A model generated the notes under the pieces. The model made no database searches. It was not told the DNA's origin and saw only the letters and a program-made list of their open reading frames with translations. 64,000 bases of DNA, from positions 917,639 to 981,638 of the forward strand of contig NZ_SWJG01000001.1 in assembly GCF_005870035.1 (NCBI RefSeq), in the 5' to 3' direction. Of this stretch, positions 10,001 to 19,440 are shown one piece after another. This DNA comes from Spirosoma lacussanchae (GTDB lineage Bacteria; Bacteroidota; Bacteroidia; Cytophagales; Spirosomataceae). The position numbers and the translations under genes were made by a program. Positions within the stretch are counted from its first letter, which is position 1. Each line of letters begins with the position of its first letter.

Positions 10001-13000
10001 CCGTTCACCTCCACCAGCAATGTGGATGGGTACAAGCCGCGGGATTCCAATCCAGCTAACAATACGGCCACGACGACAGTACCCGTTGGCAGCTTCGCCG
10101 GTCTGGGCGACTATGTCTGGGCGGATCTGAACAGCAACGGCGTGCAGGATGCCGGAGAGCCGGGTATCGCCGGGGTGGTAGCCACGCTGTTCCTCAACGG
10201 ACAGCCCACCAGCCAGACAGTGCTCACCAGCAGCACGGGCTTCTACAGCTTCACGGGGCTGACCCCAGGCAGCAGCAACAGCTATGCCGTGGGCTTCTCG
10301 ACGCCGACGGGCTTCACGGCCACCACACCGTTGAGTGGTCCGAATCGTAGCCTCGACAGTGACCTGCTGGCCACGGGCCGCACGGGCAGCGTGACGCTGG
10401 CTTCGGGCGAGTTCAATCCCAGCCTGGATGCCGGGTTTGTACCGGGCTACGACGTGGGTATCGCTAAGACGGTAGCCGGTGGTCGCAGCTCGTTCACGGC
10501 TGGTGACGTTGTTACGTACGAATTAAGGGTTACGAATAACTCGGCCTATCCGGTTTATAATGTGGTTGTAAACGACCTCTTACCGGCTAGTATGAGTTTT
10601 GTAAGCGGAACTGGTTTTGCCACGAGCGGAGCCAATTCAGTGAGCACGGTCATTGCCGGACCGCTGGCCGCTAACGGTGGTACCACCTCGCTGACGTTGT
10701 CGGCGCAGATCAGTGCTGCATTTGCGGGTGGTTCGCTGACCAACATAGCCGTCGTCAGTCCCTACACATCGGTATCGAACGTAGATGGATATCGACCTGT
10801 TGATACAAACCCGGTCAATAATACCGCGTCTGTTCCGGTAACGGTAGGGGGAATGCCGGCCATGGCCATCGTTGTAGCACCGGCTATCTGTAATACTGCA
10901 ACGAATGGATATGTTACTACCGGTACTGTTTCGTTTACGAACATTATTCCGGGGGTATTGACGATCACCGAAAATGGTTCGCCCATTGCGTCGTACACGG
11001 TTACGGCCGGACAGACTTCAGTCTCGTTCTCACTAACTGGTATAAGCAACGGACCTGCTTCACGCACGGTTACGGCTACACTGGCAGGCGTGGTGAATCT
11101 GATCAAGAGTACGACGTACGCTGTACCTGTGTCCTGCACACTCTGCCAGCCAATTACACTGACGCCGTCAACACTGGTGGCAGGTGTGAAAGGTATAGCC
11201 TACAGCCAGACGCTGGTCGCTACGGGCGGCACGGCACCTTATACCTACGCGGTGGTGGCTGGTAGTCTGCCCCTGGGCCTGACGCTGGATCGAACAACGG
11301 GTGTACTGTCCGGAACACCAACTACGGCTGGTGTCAGCAACTTTACGGTTGTTGCCACAGATGCCAAATCGTGTCTGGTAACAGTTTCGTACAGCCTCTC
11401 GATAGGCACCGGTTGCCCGGATAACTTCAACCTGACGGCATCCGCTGATGCCAGCATCTGTAACGGGGAGAGTACAACGCTGGTGGCATCGACACCCGTA
11501 CCGGGTGCGAAAATCCGCTGGTACCTCACTCCGTATGATGGGGTAGCCATTGCGACTCTCGCCAGCGGTGAGCCGTTGGTGGTCAATCCAACCACAACGA
11601 CTGTATACTATGTTGAGGCAACGACAGAAGGCTGCGCTAGTCCGCGCAAGCCAGTGGTGGTAACGGTAACGACCGTGCCCACCCCAATCTGCCTTGGTAA
11701 CATCAAGAATACCTGTCCGAAGACAACTGTCGATCTGACAACGATTGAAATAGAGAACCACAGCACGGGGCTTACTTATGAGTGGTATACGAGCCTGACC
11801 CGCTCCGAAGCCACCCGGGTAACGAATACCACGGCAGTAGGCGCCGGGAAGTACTACCTGTTTGCCAAATCAGGAAGGTGCTACAGCAACCCAACCGTAC
11901 TGACGGTAGAAATCGTGGACTGCAACTGCCAGAGCGTGGCAGGCGTCAACGTAGGCCCTGGTGTATCAATCTGCTCGGGTGATGGCGTTCCTGTAAAAGC
12001 TGTACTGTCTGGCTCGGCAACAAGTATTGTCTGGTCGACGAATGGCACGGGCACGTTCAGCAGCCCAACCAGCCTGAGCGCTACCTACACACCGTCTGCC
12101 GCGGATATTGCCAACGGTTCGGTTATGCTGACCGCAACAACCAACGATCCGGATGGCGCCGGTGTTTGTAAGGCCGCAACCAGTTCACTGATGGTTGCTA
12201 TCAACAAGCGACCCGATATGCCCGTTGGCGTAGCCTGCGACGACACACTGGTTTGCCAGGGTAGCAGCACTAAACTAATAGGCTTTGCCCCGGGTGCCCG
12301 TATCAACTGGTACGATCAAAGCAACAGACTGGTTGGTACAACGGAAAGTGGTGGTAAACTGGTTGTAACGCCAGCTACGGCCGGTCAGGTGGTTTACACC
12401 GCCGAAGCGGTTAGTCCGAGTGGTTGTGTGAGTCCGCGGGCGTCGCTGACCATTACCGTCGGTACGTGCCTGCCAGACCTGGCTCTTACGAAAGCAGTTG
12501 TGACGGCAGGTCCATACAAAGTAGGTCAGAAAATTACGTACTCGCTCACCGCCAGCAACAACGGCCCGATTGCAGGTGCTGATGTGAAGGTGAAAGATGT
12601 ACTTCCGCCCACGTTGACATTTGTCAGCGCGACACCAGCGGCTGAATATAATGCCGCTACCAGTACCTGGACTATCGGTACCCTTACCAAAGGGTCGAAC
12701 CGTAGCCTGCTGATCGAAGCAACGATTAACGCTGGCGGTACGATTACCAATACAGGCATCATCAGTGGTTCGAACAACGATCCACGTTATGCGGTAAACG
12801 ATACCGCTCGCGCAACGATCGATGTGTCGGTTTGCAGCGCCGAGCCGCCAGTTATTGTCTGTGCCCTGACGGAGATCTGCAAAGGCAGTTCAACGACCCT
12901 GGTGGCACGAGGCTGCGAAGGAGGTACAGTCCGGTGGTCAGATCAACAGACTGGTTTCAGTGTGGTTGTGACGCCATCCGTAACGACTACGTACTCGGCC

Positions 13001-16000
13001 AGTTGTGTACTGGGTCAGGCCTGCATCAGCGGCCGGTCTAACCTCATCACGGTAACCGTACGGGATCCACAGCCACCCGTCATTACGGCCAGTGCAGATC
13101 AGGTTTGCCCGGGTACATCGGTAACCCTGACCGCATCGGGTTGTGAAGGTGGTAAAATTGAATGGTCAGAGCGGGCACAGACCGGCAGCGTAATTGTGGT
13201 TGAACCAACAACTCGCACCACATACACGGCTCAGTGTGTCATTGGCAGCTGCCCAGGTAAACCGGCTACGAAGACCATCGATATCTCGACGGGCCTGCCG
13301 ACGCCGACCATTACCTGCAGTACAACCATTGCCTGCCCGGGAGAAGAAGTAACGCTGACGGTAAATGGCTGTGTGGGTACACCAGTATGGAGCAGCACGA
13401 CCCTAACGACGGGTAGCATCGTTGTCCGCCCAAGCCTGGGTAGCAACAGTTACTCGGTATACTGCAAATCAAACGGTTGCCAGAGCGAGCCATCGAAAGT
13501 ATACTCGATCAGCGTAGTACCGGCCCTGGTTCCGACCGTAACGGCCAGTGCTGATACGGCCTGCGCCGGAGCACCTGTCTCGCTGACCGCGTCGGGATGC
13601 AACGGTACCGTTATCTGGAACGTGGCGGGTACAGATGGTAACTCCCTGACCGGGTCAGTTATCACCGTTCGGCCAACGGCAAGTATGCGCTACTATGCCC
13701 AGTGCCGCTACCGTACTTGCCTCAGTGAACCATCGAATGCCGTTCCGGTAACGATCGTGAACCCGCAGGCTCCGCAAATCAGTCTGACCTCGGGTAAAAA
13801 CCTGATCTGTAGCGGAGAGAAAGTGACGCTCACGGCTGAGGGATGTGAAGGAACTGTTAAATGGTATGGTATTGACCGCGTCGGTGCCAGCATCAGCTTC
13901 TTCCCGACAGAAACGAAAGAATATTTCGCTACCTGCAAACAGGGGAACTGCGAGAGCGACCGGTCACTCGGCATCCGGGTAACGGTAACGACTTCGGGAA
14001 CAGTAGCACCGCCAACGATCGTCGCTTCTACGACGTCAATCTGTGGCAGCGGCCTGGTGTCGCTGACCGCAACGGGTTGCTCGGGAGGTACCATCACCTG
14101 GTCTGATGGTCAGACCGGCTCGGTGGTCTCTGTATCGGCAACGCCAACGCAAAACGAGTTCTACGCAATCTGTACGGCTACCAGCGGTAGTGCCTGTGGC
14201 AGCAGCCGGTCGAACACCATCAAGGTGAGCGTAACCGCAGCCCCACAGCCGATCGTAACCTGCAGCACGGATCACACCTGCCCCGGTGAAGAAGTGACGC
14301 TGACGGTAACCAACTGCATGGGCACACCGATGTGGAGCACAGGTCAGACAACGACCAGCATCATCGTGTCGCCAACGGTAACGACGGGTTACTCGCTCTA
14401 CTGCCAGGATGGTAAATGCCGGAGCCCGCAGTCGGCAACCTATACGATCACGGTGACGCCGGTACCAACGCCAACCATTGTCGCTTCGGCAACCGTTGTG
14501 GAACCAGGTGGTACCGTCTCGCTGACCGCTATCGGCTGCACGGGTGATGTGATCTGGAGTGCCAACGATATCAACGGCAATAACATGGGTAACGTGATTG
14601 TCGTCCGTCCGAATGGTGCACAGACGTATTATGCGCAGTGTCGCTACCGCACCTGCCTCAGCAACCCGTCGAATACGATTATCGTGAATTCGGGTAGCTG
14701 CGTCGCCAAAGCAGGTACGCTGGTACCGGTGGAAGCCACCATCTGTTCGGGTACTGCCATTGTTACGACGCTGGCCGCTAGGCCAAACGGTGGTCTGGTA
14801 CAGCCGGCGGGCTACTCCGTACTGTATGTGCTGACGAAAGGCGCCGATCTGGTCATTCAACAGACCAGTACTACACCGACCTTCAGCGTTACCGACGCAG
14901 CGGGTAGCTATACAATCCATACGCTGGTGTACAATGCTACCCCGAATACGCCGAACTACTTCGACCTGTCGGTAGTAAGACCGGGTCTCACAACGGGTGG
15001 TGACGTGGTTAAGCTCATCGCAGAACGGAAGCTGTGTGCTGACCTTGATGTCACCGGTGCCAGAATCAACGTCAGACGCGTGGCCCCGCCCGTCATAAGC
15101 CCGAACAAACCGTTCACGGTCTGTGCTGGTAGCGCCGTAACGTTTACAGCTACAGGCTGTGAAGGAGGTACCATCCGCTGGACCAACGGTGATGAAGGCG
15201 CGTCGATTACGAAGACAATCGTGTCTGACCTGTGGGTAATGGCTACGTGCACCATCGACGGCTGCACCAGCAATTACTCGAACATGGGCGATGCGGTTGT
15301 GAATACGCCGAACGTACCAACGATCTCTGCTGATCGGATGGTAGCCTGTAAAGGGGAACGCGTAACGCTGACTGCAACGGGTTGCGAGGGTGGTCAGTAT
15401 ATCTGGTCCGACAATGTGACGACGGGTAGCAGCCTGTCATTCATTGCCACGGCCGATGTCAGCTACCGAGTGAAGTGTATGGTAGGTGAGTGCTCGAGTG
15501 CCTGGTCTCCTTACACGACGATCAAAGCCGGCGCGCCTGATGCACCGACGATCTCGGTAGCCGGCGGAACCAGCACGACCGCTTGCTTCGGTGCACCAGT
15601 AACACTGGTAGCGCAGGGTTGCCCGGCTGGTTCGTACGTTACCTGGTCGAACAATCAGGTAGGATCGACCATGACGGTGTCTCTGGCTACTACGCAGACC
15701 TACACGGCCCGCTGCTGCACATCGGATAATTGCAAGAGCGAAGCTTCGAACGCGGTCACGGTAACGGTTCTGCCGAAAGTGGCTCAGCCGAAAACGGTAG
15801 ATAAAACCAACACCTGCCCGATCAATACGGTTGATTTAACAACGGCCGTAACCAGTCAGGTCTCGACCCGTGGTGGTGTGTTTGAGTTCTACACGAGTCA
15901 ATCGCTGAGCGCAGCCTCGAAGGTGACAAACACAGCAGTAGGTGCCGGTACGTATTATGTGGTGGAGAAAACGATTGATGGCTGCTATAGCCTGCCGGTT

Positions 16001-19000
16001 GCCATTCACGTCAACATCATTCCCTGTGCCGGCGCTTCGCCCTGCGATCCGCAGAATCCGGCAACGGCCAATGCGGGTGCTGACGCCAGCATATGCGCTG
16101 CGAAGACCTATCAACTGGCTGGTGTAATGGGTGGCGCGGGTAGAACCGCCCACTGGACTACCAGCGGTACGGGTACCTTCGATAACTCGTTCCAGCTGAA
16201 CGCTACGTATACCGCCAGTGCCGAGGATATTGCCTCGGGCAAAGTAACGCTAACACTGTCGGTAAGCACGAATAACGCAGCTTGTGCGGTGGCTAAAGAT
16301 GAAATGGTTCTGACGATTCAGGGCAGCAAGACTGCTCCGGCCGTTCAGATCGTAGGGTCAACGAACCTCTGCTATGGTGACTCTGTCAAGCTGGTAGGGC
16401 CACAGGGAGCCAGTGGCTATATCTGGAGTACCAAAGAGCGCTCATCGAGCATCGTGGTGAAAACCAGCGGAACCTACACCCTGCAGGTTGTAGATGGTAG
16501 TGGATGCAGCTCGGCCTTCTCCGAACCCGTTGTCGTGAAGGTAGCCGAACCGGCTCCGATGCCGCTCGTCGCAAACGTGCGCAACAACTGCCCATCGGTG
16601 GTGGCTAACCTGACGTCGGCGCTCTCTGCCACAACGGCGGGTAGTACGTATGAGTACCGCATCGGGCAGCCTGCCTGGTCGAAACTCATCACACGCCCTG
16701 ATTCGGTAGGTGCCGGAACGTACTACGTATTCGCCCGCAGCAGCAACGGTTGCGTGAGTGCACCGGCTAAAGTGGTGGTAAGCATCTTCAACTGCGCTAC
16801 GGATACGGTTAAGACAGACCTGTCTATCAGTAAGCTGGCGAGCGTGTCGGCGGTTCAGCATGGCGAGCCGGTAACGTATACCATCAAGGTAACGAACAAC
16901 GGTCTCTATACGGCTAAGAACATCGATGTACGCGACGTGCTGCCTCAGGGTCTTGAACTGGTGGTAAGCGGAGCGACCAGCTTCTCTGTATCGAACGGCG
17001 TAATTACGAAGCGCATCGACAGCCTTCAGGCTGGTAAGTCTGAGTCGATTAGCTTCCAGGCGCGGCTTGTGGCGAAAGGAACAGTTGTCAACACGGCTAC
17101 TATCACCTACTTCGATCAGAAAGACACCAACCTGGCCAACAATACGGCCAGCGCAACGGTGACTAACAACGCGGCTTACAAACCAAGCCAGATTGGTCTG
17201 GCCAAGTCGGTACTCGGTACCCCGAAGGCAGAAGGCGATTCGCTGATCAAGGTGTCGTACCGCTTTGTTGCGACCAACTTTGGTGACGATACCTTGCGGA
17301 AAGTGCAGGTGGTTGATGATCTGGCTTTCTTCTTCGCACCCAACAAGCTGGTGAGTGCGGTCGTGAAGCCAGAGGCCGGTTCTACCCTCAAGCCACTCGC
17401 TACCTTCACAGGTGCTGGTAGTAACGTTGATCTGCTCGATCCGGTAAGTTATATCGCCCCCGGCCGTTCGCAGCTGTTCACAATGGATGTGGTTGTAAGA
17501 CGGGCAGCAGGTGATACAACCCGTGGGTTCATCAACATCGCCAGCGCCACAGCGTTGAATGGTTCCGGAACGGTAACCGATCTGTCGACGACCGGTGGAG
17601 ATTCCGATCCGGATGGTGATGGTGATCCAACCAACAACTCGACTGTAACCAGCTTCACGCTTGGTGGCGGACAGCCGCAGGGGCCAGGTATTGGTCTGGC
17701 ATTGGTAGTCGCCAAAATCGAGCCTAAGTCTGATAACAGTTATACCATCACCTACAAAGCAACAATTAAGAACCTGGGTGATGTTGACCTGACAGGTATC
17801 AGCCTGACCGATAGCCTGGTAAGAGCCTTCGCTCCGCCGGTATCGTATACGGTGGTTGGTACAAAGGTAGGCGCTGGCAGCAAGCTGGTACTGGATGCCA
17901 ATTACGATGGTAATACGTATCCTAACGTATTGGCCGGGACCAGTAAACTGGCTGCTGGTGAGCAGGATACGGTTCTGATTGTGGTCAATGTGAAGTTGAA
18001 TGGTAATAATGGCCCATTCTTCTCGTCGGCAACGGTAACGGGACAGACGACCGGAACCGGTCAGACCGTGAGCGATATCTCGAATGACGGGCTTGATCCG
18101 GTTAAGCCGGGTGCGGTCTCAACGCCTGTTCGCTTTGATCTGCCTGCCGGTCTGCTCGGCGTAGCCAAGCAGGCTGGGGAACCCGTAGCGGTGTCTGAAG
18201 GCGTCTTCGACATCCCGTATACGATCACGTTGAAAAACTGTGGTACGGTGCCGCTCACCAACGTGCAGGTGGTTGATAATCTCTCCGAAACGTTTGGTAA
18301 CGGCGCGCTGATTGTCAGCAGTCAAATCAGTGTAAGCGCTGGTGCCGGGCTGACCGTTAACCCGCAGTATACCGGACAGGGCCTGGTTACGAATATGCTG
18401 ATCGATTCACTGAGCAGCCTGGGCGTAGGGGAAAGCCGCAGCCTGGCGTTCATCGTACGGGTCGATGCCCGCAACGCCGATTCGCTGACGTTCTATAACA
18501 CGGCCAAAGCAACTGCCATGACACCGGATAAAAAAGTAGTTGAAGACCAGTCAACGACGGGTCCCGACGACGATCCGGACAAGGACCTCGATCCTCGTAA
18601 CAACAGCGCAGCAACGCCGGTCATTCTCAATAACCTGTCGTCGGCCTCGTACATTGGTTTGGCCATGTCGGTTCGGGATACCGTTCGCCAGGCGGATCAA
18701 AGCTTCAACGTGGTGTACCAGGTTGTTGTGAAAAACTACGGTCGTGAGCTGCTGAAGAAGGTAACGGTTAGTGATACACTCTCCAAGGTGTTTAACAACA
18801 TAACCGGAGCCAGCTACAAGGTGGTGAGTGCACCGGTAACTATCTCGACGGGTAGCACGCTGAAGCTGAACCCAGCCTTCGACGGTAGCGCTAATCCGCT
18901 GCTCGTACTTGGCGACAGCACCAGTACGCTGGCTGCCGGTAAAGTAGATACCATCCTGTTTGTGGTAAACGTGTCCACCTTCGGTAGCACGACTACCTTC

Positions 19001-19435
19001 CTGAACACGGCCTATGCTGAGGCAATATCAGGTACAGATAAGGTATCAGACATCTCGACCAATGGGCTGAACCCGGACGTGAACGGAAACAACAACCCGA
19101 CCGATCTGAACGAGCGTGAAGCTACTCCGCTGAATCTGCCCGCTACCAGCACGGCGTTGTTTATTCCGGAGGGCTTCTCCCCGAACGGCGATGGGGTCAA
19201 CGACCTGTTCGTCATCCGCGGAACCGGGGCGGCAACCATCAGTCTTGAGGTGTACAACCGCTGGGGACACCTTGTTTACAATAACGATGACTATCGCAAC
19301 GACTGGGACGGTAAGCCGAATGCAGGGACTGTAATCAGCGACAACGCTGCCGGTGTACCTGACGGAACGTACTACTACGTGATCAACCTGAGCGACGGGC
19401 GCAAGTTTGTACGATACATGACGATTAACCGCTAA
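7052..19435 (+). CDS. Giant T9SS type B surface adhesin (SdrD_B/DUF11/Ig-like repeats, CHU_C end)
   Basis: About 4127 residues from the ATG at 7052. The frame is open from TTG 6608, with ATGs at 6665, 6872 and 7016 as alternatives, but the text before 7016 is not conserved-looking. A hydrophobic export segment ending FAQ (7195-7260) follows an unusually long basic N-region. Order: DUF11 (7264-7640); six SdrD_B/Cna-B-like domains (about 7909-10450) with DUF11 units after the fifth and sixth; a He_PIG Ig domain (11140-11405); about twenty cysteine-containing Ig/PKD-like modules (11430-16800), interrupted by DUF11 at 12475; five DUF11-like units (16810-19140); and a CHU_C gliding-motility-associated C-terminal domain (19162-19433, FSPNGDGVNDLF..WDGK). 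The last is the type B T9SS signal. The protein is likely secreted and anchored at the surface with the PorP/SprF protein encoded 5 bp downstream, as in SprB-SprF pairs. A role in adhesion or gliding is inferred. Exact internal DNA duplications are listed separately. Confidence 0.9.
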   Translation: MSISRPKVNVGRGDSTALEKPTRTSRFSQRLAGAGDEGRSWGARSRQGVLSLVALLVFWLGGIQATFAQTAVVDLSLTKAFSNQNPALGDVITYSVVVTNAANATAAATNVVVTDLLLTEGATYVPSSASTSSGTYTAAVSSTVTTGTWRIPSIAPGASATLTFRATVVGRGVWFNTAEVTSLDQTDPDSPASGNIYEDDYAAVCFAIPIFFYAGDEYTVSIPAGFDRIEWFRNDVPISTSAVSTSLAVVNNDNSLTIKSVGVYRFVTYKNECASSNCCNIEFVPGPLGSLGNFVWEDKNANGKQDADEPGISGVTVELYNQTSTTLLASTTTTVGGLYSFTGLTDGSYTVKFVTPAGFQPTSQTATGVSDDMNSDAGLNGLTRVYTIDTSQPESSTARNNPTVDAGFIKPASLGNYVFADNDRNGVQSPGDTPISGVTVNLLLNGTVVATTTTDASGLYSFTGLTPGLTNVYSVSFTAPAGLTATTPRSGTDNTIDSDADLVTGLSGSVTLTSGETNTTIDAGYQRLTAGLGDYVWEDKNANGQQDAGEPPISGVTVSLRLNGLEIATTTTNASGFYSFTGLTPGSTNVYSVSFSTPTGFSGTVANIGPDATDSDANPSTGVTGSYTLAANEFNTTVDAGFIKPASLGNYVFADNDRNGVQSPGDTPISGVTVNLLLNGTVVATTTTDASGLYSFTGLTPGLTNVYSVSFTAPAGLTATTPRSGTDNTIDSDADLVTGLSGSVTLTSGETNTTIDAGYLIPTSGLGDYVWADLNSNGVQDAGEPGIAGVVATLFLNGQPTSQTVLTSSTGFYSFTGLTPGSSNSYAVGFSTPTGFTATTPLSGPNRSLDSDLLATGRTGSVTLASGEFNPSLDAGFVPGYDVGIEKLVVNPKGSYLPGDLITYRLVVTNNSAYPVYNVVVTDQMPAGVSFVSGSGLVSSGPNSTSGTIAGPLVASGSVSLTYTAQISNTYSATSIANVAVVGPFTSTSNVDGYKPRDSNPANNTATTTVPVGSFAGLGDYVWADLNSNGVQDAGEPGIAGVVATLFLNGQPTSQTVLTSSTGFYSFTGLTPGSSNSYAVGFSTPTGFTATTPLSGPNRSLDSDLLATGRTGSVTLASGEFNPSLDAGFVPGYDVGIAKTVAGGRSSFTAGDVVTYELRVTNNSAYPVYNVVVNDLLPASMSFVSGTGFATSGANSVSTVIAGPLAANGGTTSLTLSAQISAAFAGGSLTNIAVVSPYTSVSNVDGYRPVDTNPVNNTASVPVTVGGMPAMAIVVAPAICNTATNGYVTTGTVSFTNIIPGVLTITENGSPIASYTVTAGQTSVSFSLTGISNGPASRTVTATLAGVVNLIKSTTYAVPVSCTLCQPITLTPSTLVAGVKGIAYSQTLVATGGTAPYTYAVVAGSLPLGLTLDRTTGVLSGTPTTAGVSNFTVVATDAKSCLVTVSYSLSIGTGCPDNFNLTASADASICNGESTTLVASTPVPGAKIRWYLTPYDGVAIATLASGEPLVVNPTTTTVYYVEATTEGCASPRKPVVVTVTTVPTPICLGNIKNTCPKTTVDLTTIEIENHSTGLTYEWYTSLTRSEATRVTNTTAVGAGKYYLFAKSGRCYSNPTVLTVEIVDCNCQSVAGVNVGPGVSICSGDGVPVKAVLSGSATSIVWSTNGTGTFSSPTSLSATYTPSAADIANGSVMLTATTNDPDGAGVCKAATSSLMVAINKRPDMPVGVACDDTLVCQGSSTKLIGFAPGARINWYDQSNRLVGTTESGGKLVVTPATAGQVVYTAEAVSPSGCVSPRASLTITVGTCLPDLALTKAVVTAGPYKVGQKITYSLTASNNGPIAGADVKVKDVLPPTLTFVSATPAAEYNAATSTWTIGTLTKGSNRSLLIEATINAGGTITNTGIISGSNNDPRYAVNDTARATIDVSVCSAEPPVIVCALTEICKGSSTTLVARGCEGGTVRWSDQQTGFSVVVTPSVTTTYSASCVLGQACISGRSNLITVTVRDPQPPVITASADQVCPGTSVTLTASGCEGGKIEWSERAQTGSVIVVEPTTRTTYTAQCVIGSCPGKPATKTIDISTGLPTPTITCSTTIACPGEEVTLTVNGCVGTPVWSSTTLTTGSIVVRPSLGSNSYSVYCKSNGCQSEPSKVYSISVVPALVPTVTASADTACAGAPVSLTASGCNGTVIWNVAGTDGNSLTGSVITVRPTASMRYYAQCRYRTCLSEPSNAVPVTIVNPQAPQISLTSGKNLICSGEKVTLTAEGCEGTVKWYGIDRVGASISFFPTETKEYFATCKQGNCESDRSLGIRVTVTTSGTVAPPTIVASTTSICGSGLVSLTATGCSGGTITWSDGQTGSVVSVSATPTQNEFYAICTATSGSACGSSRSNTIKVSVTAAPQPIVTCSTDHTCPGEEVTLTVTNCMGTPMWSTGQTTTSIIVSPTVTTGYSLYCQDGKCRSPQSATYTITVTPVPTPTIVASATVVEPGGTVSLTAIGCTGDVIWSANDINGNNMGNVIVVRPNGAQTYYAQCRYRTCLSNPSNTIIVNSGSCVAKAGTLVPVEATICSGTAIVTTLAARPNGGLVQPAGYSVLYVLTKGADLVIQQTSTTPTFSVTDAAGSYTIHTLVYNATPNTPNYFDLSVVRPGLTTGGDVVKLIAERKLCADLDVTGARINVRRVAPPVISPNKPFTVCAGSAVTFTATGCEGGTIRWTNGDEGASITKTIVSDLWVMATCTIDGCTSNYSNMGDAVVNTPNVPTISADRMVACKGERVTLTATGCEGGQYIWSDNVTTGSSLSFIATADVSYRVKCMVGECSSAWSPYTTIKAGAPDAPTISVAGGTSTTACFGAPVTLVAQGCPAGSYVTWSNNQVGSTMTVSLATTQTYTARCCTSDNCKSEASNAVTVTVLPKVAQPKTVDKTNTCPINTVDLTTAVTSQVSTRGGVFEFYTSQSLSAASKVTNTAVGAGTYYVVEKTIDGCYSLPVAIHVNIIPCAGASPCDPQNPATANAGADASICAAKTYQLAGVMGGAGRTAHWTTSGTGTFDNSFQLNATYTASAEDIASGKVTLTLSVSTNNAACAVAKDEMVLTIQGSKTAPAVQIVGSTNLCYGDSVKLVGPQGASGYIWSTKERSSSIVVKTSGTYTLQVVDGSGCSSAFSEPVVVKVAEPAPMPLVANVRNNCPSVVANLTSALSATTAGSTYEYRIGQPAWSKLITRPDSVGAGTYYVFARSSNGCVSAPAKVVVSIFNCATDTVKTDLSISKLASVSAVQHGEPVTYTIKVTNNGLYTAKNIDVRDVLPQGLELVVSGATSFSVSNGVITKRIDSLQAGKSESISFQARLVAKGTVVNTATITYFDQKDTNLANNTASATVTNNAAYKPSQIGLAKSVLGTPKAEGDSLIKVSYRFVATNFGDDTLRKVQVVDDLAFFFAPNKLVSAVVKPEAGSTLKPLATFTGAGSNVDLLDPVSYIAPGRSQLFTMDVVVRRAAGDTTRGFINIASATALNGSGTVTDLSTTGGDSDPDGDGDPTNNSTVTSFTLGGGQPQGPGIGLALVVAKIEPKSDNSYTITYKATIKNLGDVDLTGISLTDSLVRAFAPPVSYTVVGTKVGAGSKLVLDANYDGNTYPNVLAGTSKLAAGEQDTVLIVVNVKLNGNNGPFFSSATVTGQTTGTGQTVSDISNDGLDPVKPGAVSTPVRFDLPAGLLGVAKQAGEPVAVSEGVFDIPYTITLKNCGTVPLTNVQVVDNLSETFGNGALIVSSQISVSAGAGLTVNPQYTGQGLVTNMLIDSLSSLGVGESRSLAFIVRVDARNADSLTFYNTAKATAMTPDKKVVEDQSTTGPDDDPDKDLDPRNNSAATPVILNNLSSASYIGLAMSVRDTVRQADQSFNVVYQVVVKNYGRELLKKVTVSDTLSKVFNNITGASYKVVSAPVTISTGSTLKLNPAFDGSANPLLVLGDSTSTLAAGKVDTILFVVNVSTFGSTTTFLNTAYAEAISGTDKVSDISTNGLNPDVNGNNNPTDLNEREATPLNLPATSTALFIPEGFSPNGDGVNDLFVIRGTGAATISLEVYNRWGHLVYNNDDYRNDWDGKPNAGTVISDNAAGVPDGTYYYVINLSDGRKFVRYMTINR
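8256..8627 (+). repeat. 372-bp exact duplication, copy 1 (SdrD_B domain 2)
   Basis: By eye this segment is identical base for base to 8958-9329 (offset 702). It encodes the domain starting ASLGNYVFADNDRNG. The partner copy encodes SdrD_B domain 4. Confidence 0.9.
8958..9329 (+). repeat. 372-bp exact duplication, copy 2 (SdrD_B domain 4)
   Basis: Identical to 8256-8627 in direct orientation. The third SdrD_B domain, which lies between the copies, is diverged. Confidence 0.9.
9344..9693 (+). repeat. 350-bp exact duplication, copy 1 (SdrD_B domain 5)
   Basis: Identical to 10100-10449 (offset 756). It encodes GLGDYVWADLNSNGVQDAGE and the rest of the domain. Identity stops at a single T/C difference at 9694 and resumes for 13 bases into the following DUF11 unit. 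Confidence 0.9.
10100..10449 (+). repeat. 350-bp exact duplication, copy 2 (SdrD_B domain 6)
   Basis: Identical to 9344-9693 in direct orientation. A diverged DUF11 unit lies between the copies. Confidence 0.9.
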
Positions 19436-19440
19436 TACCG

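Noticed and set aside
8256-10449. Adhesin duplications considered as an insertion element
   Set aside because: The repeats are in frame, code for whole domains and have no transposase or terminal inverted repeats.
14036-14920. 294-residue minus-strand frame inside the adhesin
   Set aside because: It lies opposite repetitive Ig-like modules. The Cys/His/Arg-rich translation mirrors the repeats and has no start context.
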